NCBI GenBank assembly: GCA_958295665.1
Contig: OY282560.1
Coordinates: forward strand, 189,816,561 to 189,880,560
Origin: Tipula vernalis
Taxonomy: Eukaryota; Arthropoda; Insecta; Diptera; Tipulidae
Reading direction: 5' to 3'
Length of the DNA: 64,000 nt
Positions within the stretch are counted from its first letter, which is position 1; each line of letters begins with the position of its first letter. Made by a program: the position numbers and the translations under genes. Positions 20,815 to 32,219 of the stretch are shown piece by piece. The notes under the pieces are model-generated. The model had not been told where the DNA came from. It did no database searches and saw only the letters and a program-made list of their open reading frames with translations.

Positions 20815-21055
20815 AAATTCAGTTTTTTTATTCGGTCCGGATAGCTGCTATCGAGAGCCGTCATATAAAAAGTGGCTCCCGAAAGCGCTCCGTATAAATA
20901 GGTAGAGCCAAATATTTTTTATATCAAGTTTTCGCTAAAGTTTGATATTAAATAAATTTAGTTTACGAATAAATAGCACGTCAAATTAAAATTTAGGCGT
21001 AGAAAAATGACGGCTCTCGATAGCAGCTATAAAAGCGAATAAAAAAACACAGCTA
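20815..21055. mobile_element. MITE family A, copy 2 (inverted relative to copy 1)
   Basis: Inverted ends: TTTTTTTATTCGG followed by ATAGCTGCTATCGAGAGCCG on the left, and CGGCTCTCGATAGCAGCTAT then GCGAATAAAAAAACACAGCT on the right. The internal AAGTGGCTCCCGAAAGCGCT is the complement of the right arm of copy 1. With copy 1 it brackets the aminotransferase pseudogene. Confidence 0.8.
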
Positions 21056-21184
21056 CAGCTATAATTTTTTACCGTAAGGGTCTTTTTGTCATCGTATAAA
21101 ATAACTATAACCTAAAACTTATTTAAATCAAAATTTTCAAATTGACGGTTGCCAAGTTTTAGTTAAAAATTAAAATGAATAAAA

Positions 21185-21515
21185 TCCAGAAAGGAAGCAA
21201 CGAATTATAAATATCGGTCTTTTATATTTATTAAAAGAAAATATTGAAGAAGAAGAAGAACGTTTTTCGAAAAGGAAACCAAAGACTTGGTGGGTTTCGT
21301 TTACTATATTTTATTAAAAAGGGATTTGATGGGATCCGAAGCGCTAGTTATCGAAATGCGATTAACAGATCACCACAATTTCAAATTGTATCATAGGATT
21401 AGCGTAGCTCAATTTGATATATTATTAGCAATCGTAGCTCCGAGCCTCGAAAAACGCCATTTAGTTCGAGATCCCATTCGACCTGAACTGAGATTAAGGA
21501 TTATAATAAGGTAAC
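21185..21515 (+). pseudogene. PIF/Harbinger transposase N-terminal fragment (HARBI1-like)
   Basis: The plus-strand frame from about 21320 reads 'HNFKLYHRISVAQFDILL' and 'VAPSLEKRHLVRDPIRPEL', the usual N-terminal signature of Harbinger/HARBI1-type nucleases (a helix bundle ahead of the DDE domain). Upstream codons resemble the charged lead-in but are not clean. No DDE domain follows; sequence similarity ends near 21515, perhaps at an intron (AGGTAACATT). I cannot tell a lone first exon of a domesticated gene from a transposon fragment, but the absence of any downstream catalytic part favours a fragment. Confidence 0.6.
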
Positions 21516-21595
21516 ATTAGAAATAAATTAGAATCATACTGTTTTAGATATTTAGCAACTGGAATTTCGCATTAAAATGCCGAATTTGAACATAT

Positions 21596-22030
21596 TGTTA
21601 CGTTTTTGCCTTGTCAATTAAGGTTCGTATCACTGGATTGTGAATAAAACAAAATCAAAATTAATACAACACAATTTATTAATGATAATTCACAAAATCA
21701 CTTTATATAAATTATTCGCACAATTTTTCTGATCACTTTTACTTTTTATTTTGCACTAAAACACTTTTTAAATCACTTTTTAATTCCTTTTAATCTTCAC
21801 ACTATCGCTTACCAAGTAGGTACTAATAATCTTACAACTTTACACTAAAGCATTCCAAATTCAAATAACCCAATTCGACCTCGTTCGCCTTTTTATATAC
21901 ACAAACCAAACTTCTAGAAAGTTCACGACTTTCCCAGTAAGAATAGTGTAGAAACATTCAGAACCGTTTTATCATGGAAAATTCCATTTTAGTACAGTAA
22001 AACATTGAGCTATTAATTTAACTTATTCTA
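21596..22030 (-). repeat. Probable LTR of the Ty3/gypsy element (3' LTR)
   Basis: About 430 bp of AT-rich, non-coding sequence starting TGTTACG directly after the integrase end of a minus-strand gypsy element, where its 3' LTR should be. A block inside it (CGACCTCGTTCGCCTTTTTA to CTTCTAGAAA, about 21877-21920) recurs diverged at about 23900-23940 beside the gag end. Exact borders are not proven. Confidence 0.55.
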
Positions 22031-22045
22031 AAACTAACTAGTCAA

Positions 22046-22545
22046 CTAAGCCCGTTCGTCCCGAACAGGACTGAAATCACCTCCTCTGTAGAGGGCCAGC
22101 CTCTCCAAATGCACCAGCTTTGGTTTACCTCGATGTCCCTTCCGTATCCGATAAACCACGTCATTCATCCTTGTGATGACAGTGTAAGGCCCTTCCCATG
22201 CTCGTTGTAGCTCCGCTGATGGTACAGCCCCAAATAATAGATCTCCAGGTAATCGTAGGTTATCTCCAAATAATGTTTTAGCTGGTGTCATTCTGGTTGT
22301 GTCATGTATTGCTGATCGAAAGGCCATCAGAAACATCTGTATATGTCGATCCCAGTTGCGTTGATTTTTCTCCACGACCTTTGCTAGATATTCCTCCAAT
22401 GTGCAATGGCATCTTTCTACCATTCCGTCGGAGTGCGGATGCAAAGGCGTTGTTCTCGTTTTATTTATACCGAGCATCTGGCATATTTCTTGAAATACCA
22501 TCGACTCAAAATTCCTTCCTTGATCGGTATGAATCTCAATGTGCC
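22046..22545 (-). pseudogene. Ty3/gypsy integrase, C-terminal part
   Basis: The minus strand reads 'TDQGRNFES' (the second catalytic Asp of the integrase core), 'TRTTPLHPHSDGMVER' (with the catalytic Glu), 'MTPAKTLFG', then the C-terminal 'WEGPYTVITRMNDVVYRI' typical of 412/mdg1-type gypsy integrases. The first half of the integrase, RNase H and reverse transcriptase are absent: at about 22545 the sequence switches to a Penelope-type reverse transcriptase. The coding stretch that is left has no stops, so the loss is by deletion or insertion and not by long point-mutation decay. Confidence 0.85.
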
Positions 22546-22928
22546 GTTAAATAGTATTAGAATATCGTCCACGTATCTGTGCCAGTACCTGATTATTTGG
22601 TTTTTATTGTTCGATTCTGTTAATATATGCGGATTTTCCAAGTGGTTCATGTATATGTTAGTTAAGGTTCCTGATAGTGGATTCCCCATTGGAAGTCCTT
22701 CAGTCTGTGAATAGAATTTGTTATTGTGTTGAAAATTGTTTTGTTCTGTGACTGTTTTGATTAGAGTGATAATTTCGTCAATTTTTCTTTCCTGGTTCCG
22801 TTTTTCTGTAACAGTTTCTTGGTTATTTGAATTGTCTCTTGAGTTGGTATGTTTGAATACTCGTACATGTTGGTTATGTTGAATGATGCCAGTTTCGCTG
22901 TAGGTGATATATCTATGGATTCTAAAGG
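22546..22928 (-). pseudogene. Penelope-like element reverse transcriptase fragment
   Basis: The minus strand reads 'EGLPMGNPLSGTLTNIYM' and 'WHRYVDDILILFNG', the GLPMG and RYVDD signatures that set Penelope-like reverse transcriptases apart from LTR and LINE enzymes. Only the palm core is present. It joins gypsy integrase on its 3' side with no spacer, and its 5' side is cut by a mariner element at about 22929. No GIY-YIG endonuclease part is visible. Confidence 0.8.
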
Positions 22929-23831
22929 GTTTCCAATAGGAATGATACAATTTAAAATGGTTATAATGGCAACACTGCGTATTATTTTTTGACATTTTTA
23001 ATGTCGTTTGTGTTCAGTAGGTTATGCCATTTAATCATGGAAAGATACACGCTTCAACAACCTTTAGAAATTGTTAAATTGTTTTATCAAAATCAGTGCT
23101 CATTTGTGATGAACATTTTTATCGAAAAATTTTATTCAGTGATGAAGCTCATTTTTGGTTAAATGGTTATGTAAACAAATAGAATTGCAGAATTTGGAGT
23201 GAAGAAAATCTACACGAAACTGTTCAGACACCATTACATCCAGATAAAGCCATGTGTGTTGTGCAATTCATGCTGGTGGAGTGGTCGGTCCATATTTCTT
23301 TGAAGAAAATGGTTGAAGAGTAACAGTCAATGGAGAACGATACAGAACAATGTTAAATGATTTTTTTTCCTGCTGTTGTTGAGAATAATCTGGAAGATTT
23401 GTGATTTCAACAAGACGGTGCCACCTGCCATGCAGCCACCTTAACAATCGATTAATTGAAAACAAATTTGGTGATGAAATTGTCTCAAGATTTGGTCCAG
23501 TGTGATTTAACACCTTGTGATTTCTTTCTTTGGGGATATGTTAAGTCACAAGTTTATGCTGATAATCCAACAACAATTGAGTAATTAAAAATCAACATTG
23601 AACGTGCTATTGATGAAATACAGCCAAATTTATGTGAAAAAGTGATGATAAATTTGGCTGACAGAATGCATTACGTACGGAGAAGTCGTGGTGGTCATTT
23701 CAATGATGTTATTTTCCATACATAATGGCATAATGTAACCTTTCAAATAAAAAAAAATGTTGGTCTCACTGAATAATTTATGGTTGGTTTTTTTTAATTT
23801 TTAAATTGTATCATCCCTATTGGAAAACACG
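22929..23831 (+). mobile_element. Mariner-type element with inverted ends, decayed
   Basis: The inverted ends are TTTCCAATAGGAATGATACA (about 22928) and the reverse complement of TTTTCCAATAGGGATGATAC (ending about 23831). Between them the plus strand encodes mariner transposase pieces broken by stops: 'ILFSDEAHFWLNGYVNK' (first Asp region), 'FQQDGATCHAA' (second Asp region), 'DLTPCDFFLWGYV' (third acidic region) and 'RSRGGHFNDVIFH'. The N-terminal DNA-binding part is mostly missing. It is inserted in the Penelope fragment. Confidence 0.85.
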
Positions 23832-23864
23832 ATGACCTAGGTTTAGGTATTATAACTACCAATA

Positions 23865-25000
23865 TCTTATCGCAAATACGAATAATCCAACTCAATCTCA
23901 TTCGCCTTATTATATACTCAAACTAACTTCTAGAAATTTCCTTTCGTGATCCTTTAGGTTGCCGTCCATGTAGGCTGTAATTTCGGCTATGAATCGTTCT
24001 TCCATTGTTGAATGCGGTTAAATTCCAATAGCTTTTCCGCATATTTTTCGCCATTGGCTCGTTTGCCGTTTAACCTGATGTTCAATGGTCTTCTCGACAA
24101 TTGTTTCCGACTTCTGTGTCCTCTCGATGGTGTACTATTACGCGCCTTACTGTGGCAGCTCGGTATTATCACTATACAATACTCTTCGTCCAAAATCCAA
24201 TGCGAAGCCATTCACCCTCATGAAGTCCATGCCCCCAAAATATTTGACACCAGAACTTCGTGTTGAAAAACAGTACTCCCGATTCTTATCCTTATGATCT
24301 TTTTACCCGTTATAACTACACTTCCTCCATTTGTCTTTCGTGTGAGTTGCTCCAGGGGGTCTATTTGGGAATTCGATTCGAACGTGATCGAGTCTTCGAT
24401 GTATAAGATTCATATTTGATTTAAATAAGAAACGAATGAATCTGATTCAATTCAAAAAGGAATCTAATACATCGAAGGATCGATCACGTTCGAATCGAAT
24501 TCCCAAATAGCCCCTCAGTATCCAGCTTATTGATACACTTTATCCCATCAACATCACCATTGATCATTACGCTGCCACCGCCTCCTGCTAGACTCGAGGC
24601 AATCAGCTAGCTAGCTTCTCTCCCTTCAAACAGACTTGTAACCTTTCCACCTTACTGACTGTTGCCATTCGTTATTCCTTGGCTGATTCCTGCGCTCCTC
24701 CGGGTGTTATTTTCATAGAAGTTGGCGATCCTTACGGTTTCCCTCTTGTTTCGAAGCAATCCTGTGAGATGTGGCCAATCTTGTCACGTATCTAACATCT
24801 GGGCTTACTTCTTCTGCTTTTCGATTTTTGTCCCGATCGTTCGAAGTTCACCTGTTTTCTGCCTGATTTTTGTGGCATAAACGGCATCGATCTTCCCCGT
24901 CCTTATGTTGTTTCTCGATAGTACCTTGAGATGTGACCCATCTTGTCACATTCCCAGCACGTAAGCCTTCCGCTTCAGGGTCTCGGTATCGTCCACTCGA
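23865..25000 (-). pseudogene. Ty3/gypsy gag and protease region, decayed
   Basis: The minus strand holds pieces of the 5' half of a gypsy element, presumably the partner of the integrase at 22.0-22.5 kb. Zinc-knuckle remnants are at about 24960-24920 ('CWECDKMGHIS' with the last Cys changed) and about 24790-24760 ('RDKIGHISQDC'). A retropepsin-like C-terminal stretch lies at about 24260-24180 ('HEVLVSNILG' and, in another frame, 'FMRVNGFALDFG'). Frame changes and stops are frequent. A hairpin MITE (24355-24515) interrupts it. A short LTR-like block lies at 23880-23945. Confidence 0.6.
24355..24515. mobile_element. Hairpin MITE, about 160 bp
   Basis: The left arm CTATTTGGGAATTCGATTCG followed by AACGTGATCGA and TCTTCGATGTAT is mirrored on the right, with only a few mismatches over more than 50 bp. 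The loop is about 35 bp. It lies inside the gypsy gag-protease region. Confidence 0.85.
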
Positions 25001-25640
25001 TCTTCATGTTGGTAACTACAAGCGTTTCGCGCCTAAATAATGACGATCTAGTGATGGTGTCTCGTCCATCAACGGCAAAACAACGGTTTCGGCAAAAGTT
25101 GCCTTGGATGTTGTAACGAAATCCCCCAAGGGATTACGTTAACAGACATGAGAATAGCGGTCTGATGCGGTATAGTAGCTGGCTAGAGCTCACAGTGCGG
25201 CGTGGGGTTTTCAGACATAAACTCATGCTTGAATAACCGCATAACAATAAAATTGGAGGGACAAAGGAAATTAAAATTACGTTGCCACGGCCTCAGCGGC
25301 AAAGAAAATGATAAGCTGGGAGTGATCGATCCGGAGTGACCGTCTCAATCCCAGGCGATCACCGCCGTGACTGCCACACGGGCCTCCCCTCATCGGCCCG
25401 TCTACTTAGATGCTGTTTCCCAGTCGCGACGGCTACCGATGCCATTTATGAGGGAAGGACGCCCGCATGACAATCCCAGCGACAATCCCCCGGAACGGAG
25501 ACTGTCACCCCGACGCGATCAACTCATATGGCGTGCCGCCCTCCAGCACAGCCTGTCCTGGAGGAACGAACGGCACGCACGGAAAAGGGTGGAAGAAGGC
25601 CGACCCTTCACATGACCACACCTCACATCATCCGATCAAT
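25001..25640. other. GC-rich block, origin not recognised
   Basis: From about 25120 to 25620 base composition shifts sharply to high GC. Frames open on the plus strand, but their proteins are compositionally odd and match no family. Position suggests gypsy leader or LTR sequence next to gag; a similar GC-rich scrap is at 26160-26250. No rRNA or tRNA signature was seen. Confidence 0.35.
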
Positions 25641-27185
25641 TATTTGTTTACACGCACATGGTGCGGCGTAGCACACTACAGTAAGAAATTCAAAGAAAAA
25701 ATTTTAAGTTATGGTAAAAAAGAAAAAAATTTAAAATTAAACAAGATAAATTACGTTAAAACTGATTCTACGTTAATGTTAAGTTTCACTTTCACTATCA
25801 CTGTTTTTAAGAAAATTAAGGAAAACACAAAAAATACCTGGAAGAAATGAACCGTTATGGGGGTCGAACCACACCCAAAAACGGACAACCGAGCAGAAGT
25901 GAAGAGAAAAAGAACGGAAATTCCAAACGCAATCGACCAAAATGACGGAAAAAAATATAACCGGCCAATAATTGCTCTGAGTGGGGTTTTCACCAAATCG
26001 GTGCACCACCACGAAACGCCGAAAACAAACGGTAAAAATAATAAAATATATGTACAATATAATGAAAATAGAAAGGAGAAACAACCTGTTACAAACTTAA
26101 GCAACTAAAATTTACTTAGCCAGATTGTTTATCCCTTAATTGTTTTACCTTGTTGTTTTAAAGGCCCGTCCGACCAACCCGCAAACAGCGCCGACGCAGG
26201 ATCCCCCTCAAAAATGATTGCCCTGCCCAAACTGGCGGGAATACGGCCACAATCTCTCAAAATCCAACAATCCAAACAAAAAAAAATTGTTTTTCTTCTT
26301 TAGCGAACTAATCAAACGCATTTATTTAGAACATTTGTTTAACATTTTTATTTTATTTTTTTTTTGTTTTTTTGTTTTCATACAATATAACTTAGATGAA
26401 TACAATTAAACTGTTTTTTTATTTTTATTTAGTTACACTATCTATGAACTAACTTTTAATTTATACTCAGAATAATATATAATTTGTCTTTTATTTATCA
26501 CAACCAGAACTTAAAAATAATCATAAGCCACCCGCTTTAAACAATTGCAAAAAAAAATATCCATGTGCCCATTGGTATTTAAGAACCAAAAAAACATATG
26601 GCTGCACACACTAATTTTAACAAAATTTTTTTTTTTTATTTATTTATTCAGTAGTTAACAAATTTTTATTTATCAGATAACTTCTAATTAATTTATTATT
26701 ATTGTTATTTTTTTATTTAATTCAAATACTCTTAATTTATTTAGTTATTATATCACATATATTTTACTTTAATTTAGGTATTTTTTAATATGTACTCAAG
26801 TTCAATATCAAGAAACGAAAAATCAAACAATTTTTTACCAAAATCAAAACTAGACTGACAAATCAAAAAAAATATTTTACATAAACAAAAAAATCAGAAA
26901 ATTTCCCCCTCCTATTTTCTACTTCGCATCGCTGTTCGTCCCACTCGTTGTATTTGTGCACATGTTCATCATTTATTTATTTTTTTTGTATTATTGTAAA
27001 ATCTTTATTGATATGTATATTGTTTTTTTTTTATGTACACAAATACAACGAATAAGACAAACAACGACGACGAACACATGTACATACTTATCTGTACGGC
27101 CGCATCGGATTCATGTCTAATACACCGATCGGTTCTATCCCCACTCAGAGCAAATATCACGCGTTAATTTAAGCCAATGATACCA
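25641..27185. other. AT-rich spacer with one hairpin
   Basis: No gene was recognised. A hairpin is formed by CGTTGTATTTGTGCACATG (26946-26964) and its near-complement TATGTACACAAATACAACG (27032-27050). Confidence 0.45.
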
Positions 27186-29411
27186 GGGTGGTAATTTTGT
27201 GGTGCTATATCACATTTGGTGATAAAAATGCGATAAACTGACATTTGTCGTAGCTTACTGCTGTCCCATCTTGGATGAACAACGTCACGTCGTATAATGA
27301 TTTGAATGAAAATGACCACAATATCTTCCGTCTTACTTCTACAAGTGGAAAAAATTGTTTATTTTGTTGTTTAAATTTTTTTTATATGGAGTTTGGTTAT
27401 AAACACCTCTAATCAAAATTTCAAAAATGAATGAAATTTATTAACAAAATAATGATTTATCTATTATTGAAATAAAATTAATGGATTATTGTTAAATTTA
27501 CAGGAAAACGGAATATAAAAATCAACAATTATTTTAGTTTTGTGTAGTAAATTGTATGTTAAAAGAACCATTCTAGTAGCCTAGAATAATAAATTTCACA
27601 AAAACAATCATCCTCCTAACATAAATGGACAAAAAATAAGCAATTCTTAAACGAAATTCAACATAAATCATCTGACATAACCTCACAAAATGCAAATAAT
27701 GGTCGGTGTTTAAACATGAAATTCTAATAAACCAAAGGGTTTTCTAGTTGTGTTAACTTAAAAATATAATAATTAGTCTTTTGTTAATCAACAATTTTGG
27801 TTTGCAGTTCGTATCACAGTAATTTTCATTCATTTTTTTTAAATTTTAAATTAATTTTTTTTATATCAAACTACATTGAGTTTGATCGAAAGCAACTAAA
27901 TTAAAGTTTTAAAAAAATGAATGAAAATTACTGTGATACGAACTGCAAAACAAAATTGTTGATTAACAAAATACTCATTATTATATTTTTAAGTTAACAT
28001 AACTAGAAAACCCTTTGGTATATTAGAATTTCATGTTTAAACACCGACCATTATTTGCATTTTGTGAGGTTATGTCAGATGGTTTATGTTGATTTTCGTT
28101 TAAGAATTGCTTATTTTTGTCCATTTCTGTTAGGAGGATGATTGTTTTTGTGAAATTTATTATTCTAGGCTACTAGAATGGTTCTTTTAACATACAATTT
28201 AATACACAAAACTGAAATAATTGTTGATTTTTATATTACATAGTAATATAAAAATCAACAATTGAGGTTACGTGTCAAATCATCACTTTGATTCATTGCT
28301 TTCCCCTTAAAATTCATTTTGCAGTGTTTTCATTTTGTGGTAATATATCACATTTGGCGATACTGGGCGAAAAATAAATTGTCGTAGCTAACTACGGTGT
28401 TGTCATGGATGAATATCGTCAAGTCGCATAATGATTTAAATGAAAAAGACCACAACTTCTTCCGTCTTACTTTTACAAGTGGAACAAAAAAAAATTATTT
28501 TCTTGTTTACATTTGTTTTATATGGAGTTTAGTTAAAAAATGCTCTAATAGAAATACCAAAAAAATGAATGAAATTTACATTGACGCGAAATATAAATGA
28601 ATGATATTTATTAACAAAATGATCATTTATATATTTTTGAAATAAAATTAATGGGTTATTGTTAAATTTACAAAATTTTTGAAATGCAAAAAATCAACAA
28701 TTATTTTAATGTTGTGTAGTAAATTATTTGTTAAAAATAACATTCTAGTTGCCTAAAATAACAAATTTCATCGGGAGCTTAAAAAAGCAAAGGACAAAAA
28801 AAAATTCTTAAACAAAAATCAACATAAACCATCTGACATAACCCCACAAAATGCAAATATTGGTCAATGTTTAAACATCAAATTCTAACAAACCAAAGGC
28901 TTTTCTAGTTATGTTATGTTAAAAATATATTAATTGGTCTTTTTTCAATCGACAATTTTATTTTGCACTTGGTTTCATGATAATTTTCATTCATTTTTTT
29001 AAAACTTTAATTTAGTTGTTTTTGATCAAACTCCAAATAGTTTGATGGAAAACAACTAAATTGGGGTTTTAAAAAAATGAATGAAAATTATCATGAAACC
29101 AAGTGCAAAATAAAATTGATGATTGACAAAGGACTGATTATTATATTTTTAACATTTTATGTAAATAATAAACACCTTTGCATTAAAGTATTACTTTATC
29201 ACCACACAAATAGCACTTCGTATAAAATTTTCATATAATGTCATTTGAGGTTATGTGGAAACGTCAACTTATCACTTTGATTCATCATTTTCCCCTTAAA
29301 ATTCATTTTGCAGGGTTGTGTTTGTAGACTTTCTCCATTTTTTTATATCACACAAAAAAAGTCTCCATTAGTGATATAAAGGTGTGATATAGCACCACAA
29401 AATGACCACCC
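27186..29411. mobile_element. Composite fold-back DNA element, 2.2 kb
   Basis: The outer ends are inverted repeats of about 28 bp (GGGTGGTAATTTTGTGGTGC on the left, with one mismatch to the reverse complement of the right end at 29411). Inside are two large palindromes: arms about 27510-27860 and 27885-28255 centred near 27872, and a shorter diverged one centred near 29033. The block at 27199-27370 recurs in direct orientation at about 28348-28510, so the element looks like two related fold-back units side by side sharing outer ends. No coding content and no clear target duplication were seen. Confidence 0.75.
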
Positions 29412-29754
29412 AGAAAGAAAAATAGAATATTCCAGATTGAATATTTTAATAACCAAATATTCCATCTCATACTACATAATACATGTACACACACCAACTC
29501 GCAAGAGATATATGTATATGTTTGTACATGACAATATAGAAAACAAGTAAATGAAAAAAAATTTAAAATATGTTTACATAACAATCGAAGGGAACATTGG
29601 ATTTAAATTCGGAAATCATAAAAGCGAGCATAGGTATAAACACCATGGTGGTCACGGTATTTTATAACGATAAAAAAAAATTTCAAATTAATTGAGCGTT
29701 TGGAATTTTCGCAAAAAAAAAATTTCTTTTTCCTCTGTATGAAGTGGAGACGTA
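29412..29754. other. Spacer, no gene seen
   Basis: AT-rich; nothing was recognised. Confidence 0.45.
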
Positions 29755-30470
29755 TGCCAGTCGTAACAATGTCCTACCTTAAACGGCACGATGAGACTTG
29801 CTTTTATGGTCAGATCAAGATATCTGGGCCTTATCTTGGACAGTAAGCTCAGTTGCAGGCCCAATATTTTGGAGAGAGTAAACAAAGCAACTATAGTTAT
29901 TATGTTCTCCCGCAGCTGGAACGTCATTGGTAATAGATGTGGTCTGAAGTGTGACCTGTACTCATGTGTGGGGTGAGTGTGTGGTGACCAGCTCTAGATA
30001 AATTAACTTATAAAAATAAGATTGAGAAGGTGCATAGAACGGCATATATGCTACTGAGCGGGGCATTGAGGTCAACAACGACACGTGCTTTAGAGGTTAT
30101 GTTCCACCTTCTTCCGGTCGATATATTTGGCAAACAGGCAAATACGACCCTGCGACTTTCAGTCGTCTCTCAATGGAACTATCTTAATACGGGACACTCG
30201 ACTATAGGTAGCTCGCTAAAGTAGGAGAAGGGCTTCTGGAATCCTGGAGGGACAGGTAAATATCGGAAACCAAAGCTTTGCAATTCTTCAAGGACGCCGC
30301 CAAGCGAGACGGCAAATTGGAAGCTGAAGTATTCTGTGATAAACTAAATGTGAACAATTCTGTACGTTGTCTCCCTGATTACTGCAGCGTGTATTAGGCT
30401 GAGGTTGAAGCATAATGTGGTATCTTCAGATGACATCTCCTTGAGTTGAGCGTTACAAGTATAACCTATG
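29755..30470 (+). pseudogene. LOA-type LINE fragment, copy 2
   Basis: It aligns by eye to the reverse transcriptase thumb through RNase H region of the LOA LINE (about 6985-7990): 'RYLGLILDSKLS', 'NILERVNKATI', 'GALRSTTTRALEVMFHLLPV' (compare 'STPTSALEVMLHLLPV') and the start of RNase H. It has many indels and stops and is clearly older than the 3.9-8.8 kb copy. It lacks the 226-bp duplication. Confidence 0.8.
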
Positions 30471-30721
30471 TAAGTACTCAAGCTATTGCATTCTGATAAA
30501 AATTCTAGATGATGTCTTAAGATCGACGAAGAAGAAAAACCGAAAATATGTTGGGAATAAAGGAGCTGTATAAGTAGTCCTAACCGACTGATTTGGGGAG
30601 ATTTACGTGTTTTGTGAATCTATTTTCTTTTTTAACAAAATTGGCAAAACAAAAATATTATTTGTTGGTGGTGAAATAATATCCCTTTATTTTATTTCAA
30701 AACAAGTTTAAAGTTTATAAC
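30471..30721. other. Downstream flank of the aminotransferase gene
   Basis: Holds the 3' untranslated region of the minus-strand aminotransferase; no other feature was recognised. Confidence 0.4.
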
Positions 30722-32111
30722 TTATTCTAATCCAATATCTTTAAAGTAGCTACGCATGGCTTCACACAACCTGGTAGTAGCTATCTTTAGAGTATGCAGA
30801 TCATGGAATGAAATCGATATTCTAATAAAATTACCAAAAGTACCCATAAATGAAAATTTAGGGCCAATATTCACAAAAACTCGATATTTATCCAATAGAT
30901 ATCGATTAAAATCATCAGCACTCACAATTTGTGGCAATTCTATCCAAATGAAATAACCTCCACCTGGTGTTTCGAAGCGGCACGATTTTGGCATAATTTC
31001 TCTTAAAAGCTTCGTTACTCCATTCATTCGATGTTCTAGGCATTGTTTTGTATGTTTCAGATGGTCTCTAGCCAAGCCTAGTTCAATCAGGCTTGTAATA
31101 ATACCAGATGTATATGTATTAGTTCCACCACTACTTTTTAAAACTCCTATATTATTAAATGCTTCAACGACACGCGGTGGACATTCCATCCAACCAACAC
31201 GAATTCCAGGGCCTAAAATTTTTGAAAATGTTCCATTCGAGATAACATTGCCTCGATAGTCTGGATCTTCCATTTTATCATACGCGTATAATCGTTTTGG
31301 TGGTTGCATATTATTGTAACAAAGAAAATTGTAAACATCCTCGGTAACAATTAAAATATCTTCCTCGCGTGCCACTTTAACGAGTTCTGTACAAATTTCT
31401 GAAATAACACAATAAACGTAATATTACGCAAATTCTATTTCTACAATAATAACAAAACGGATATACCGTCAGAAAATATGATTCCAGTCGGATTATGAAA
31501 TACGGGCACTGTTACAAAAATAGCCCAAAATTTATTTAATTTCGAATTAAATTTATACCGGCGAATTTCTTCCCGCAACTTATTCACGTCAGGGCCTTGT
31601 GGTGTCAACGGTATTGGAACAATTTTTAAATGTGAAAACTGTTCTACCAAAAATAACGTAAGATGAAAGGTCAGCTCATCGATGAAAATAATAGCTGAAC
31701 TGTCAACTATCGATGATAAAATCAGATGTAATCCACCAGATGCCCCAGTAGTTAAAACAATATCAGATTTATGAACAAAATCATTGTATTCATCGGTTAG
31801 GAATCTAGCCACTGTTGTACGATAGTCGATGGGACCGACTACGGGCCCATATTGAAATAAGAAAGAATTCTCCTCTTCATATTCCTAAAATAAATTTAAA
31901 ATTTTTATTTATTTTTTTAAAGTTTCACAGAAATATTTACCATTCGATGATCCGTTGCCAATTTCAATAATTTGGGACATTTTGATAGAATTTCAGGTCC
32001 GGGAGCTCCTGGAGCTAAATTTAGTACGGTTAAATCGTACACATTTAAATCACCATCGAAGTTATGTCGTTCGTTATTTTCAATTCTTTGTCTGTATCGA
32101 TTTGATGCCAT
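30722..32111 (-). CDS. PLP-dependent aminotransferase, class I/II (three exons)
   Basis: Exons on the minus strand: 32111-31941, 31884-31467 and 31398-30722, all with GT..AG borders and consistent phase (171+418+677 nt), giving 421 residues. The start is the first ATG ('MASNRYRQR'). The fold-type I pattern is complete: 'LNLAPGAPGPE' near the N-terminus, 'FLFQYGPVVG', the cofactor phosphate loop 'LTTGASGGLHL', 'FHNPTGIIFSDE', 'TEDVYNFL', the PLP lysine in 'NGTFSKILGPGIRVGW', and a carboxylate-binding Arg in 'FGNFIRISIS'. The family includes alpha-aminoadipate/kynurenine-type and uncharacterised YER152C-like transaminases; the substrate cannot be read from sequence. No clear transit peptide is seen. 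A broken paralogue lies at 18.85-20.3 kb. Confidence 0.92.
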
Positions 32112-32219
32112 TGTTGATACCAATTTGCCTGTTCTGTAGTATAGGCAAAATGATTCTGATTTAATTTGACTTTAGACAGCAAAATCATGCGATTAAACAA
32201 AACAAATTCTTATCATTTT

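Noticed and set aside
25100..25620. GC-rich block considered as rDNA or bacterial contamination
   Set aside because: No rRNA-like stretch, no bacterial gene, and the sequence grades into AT-rich insect DNA beside gypsy remains.
25367..25850. Plus-strand frames in the GC-rich block as a host gene
   Set aside because: Two overlapping frames of odd composition, no domain and no plausible exon partners.
25960..27155. CTCTGAGTGGGG at 25976 and CCCCACTCAGAG at 27140 as ends of an element
   Set aside because: Only about 12-14 bp match and there is no target duplication or supporting internal structure.
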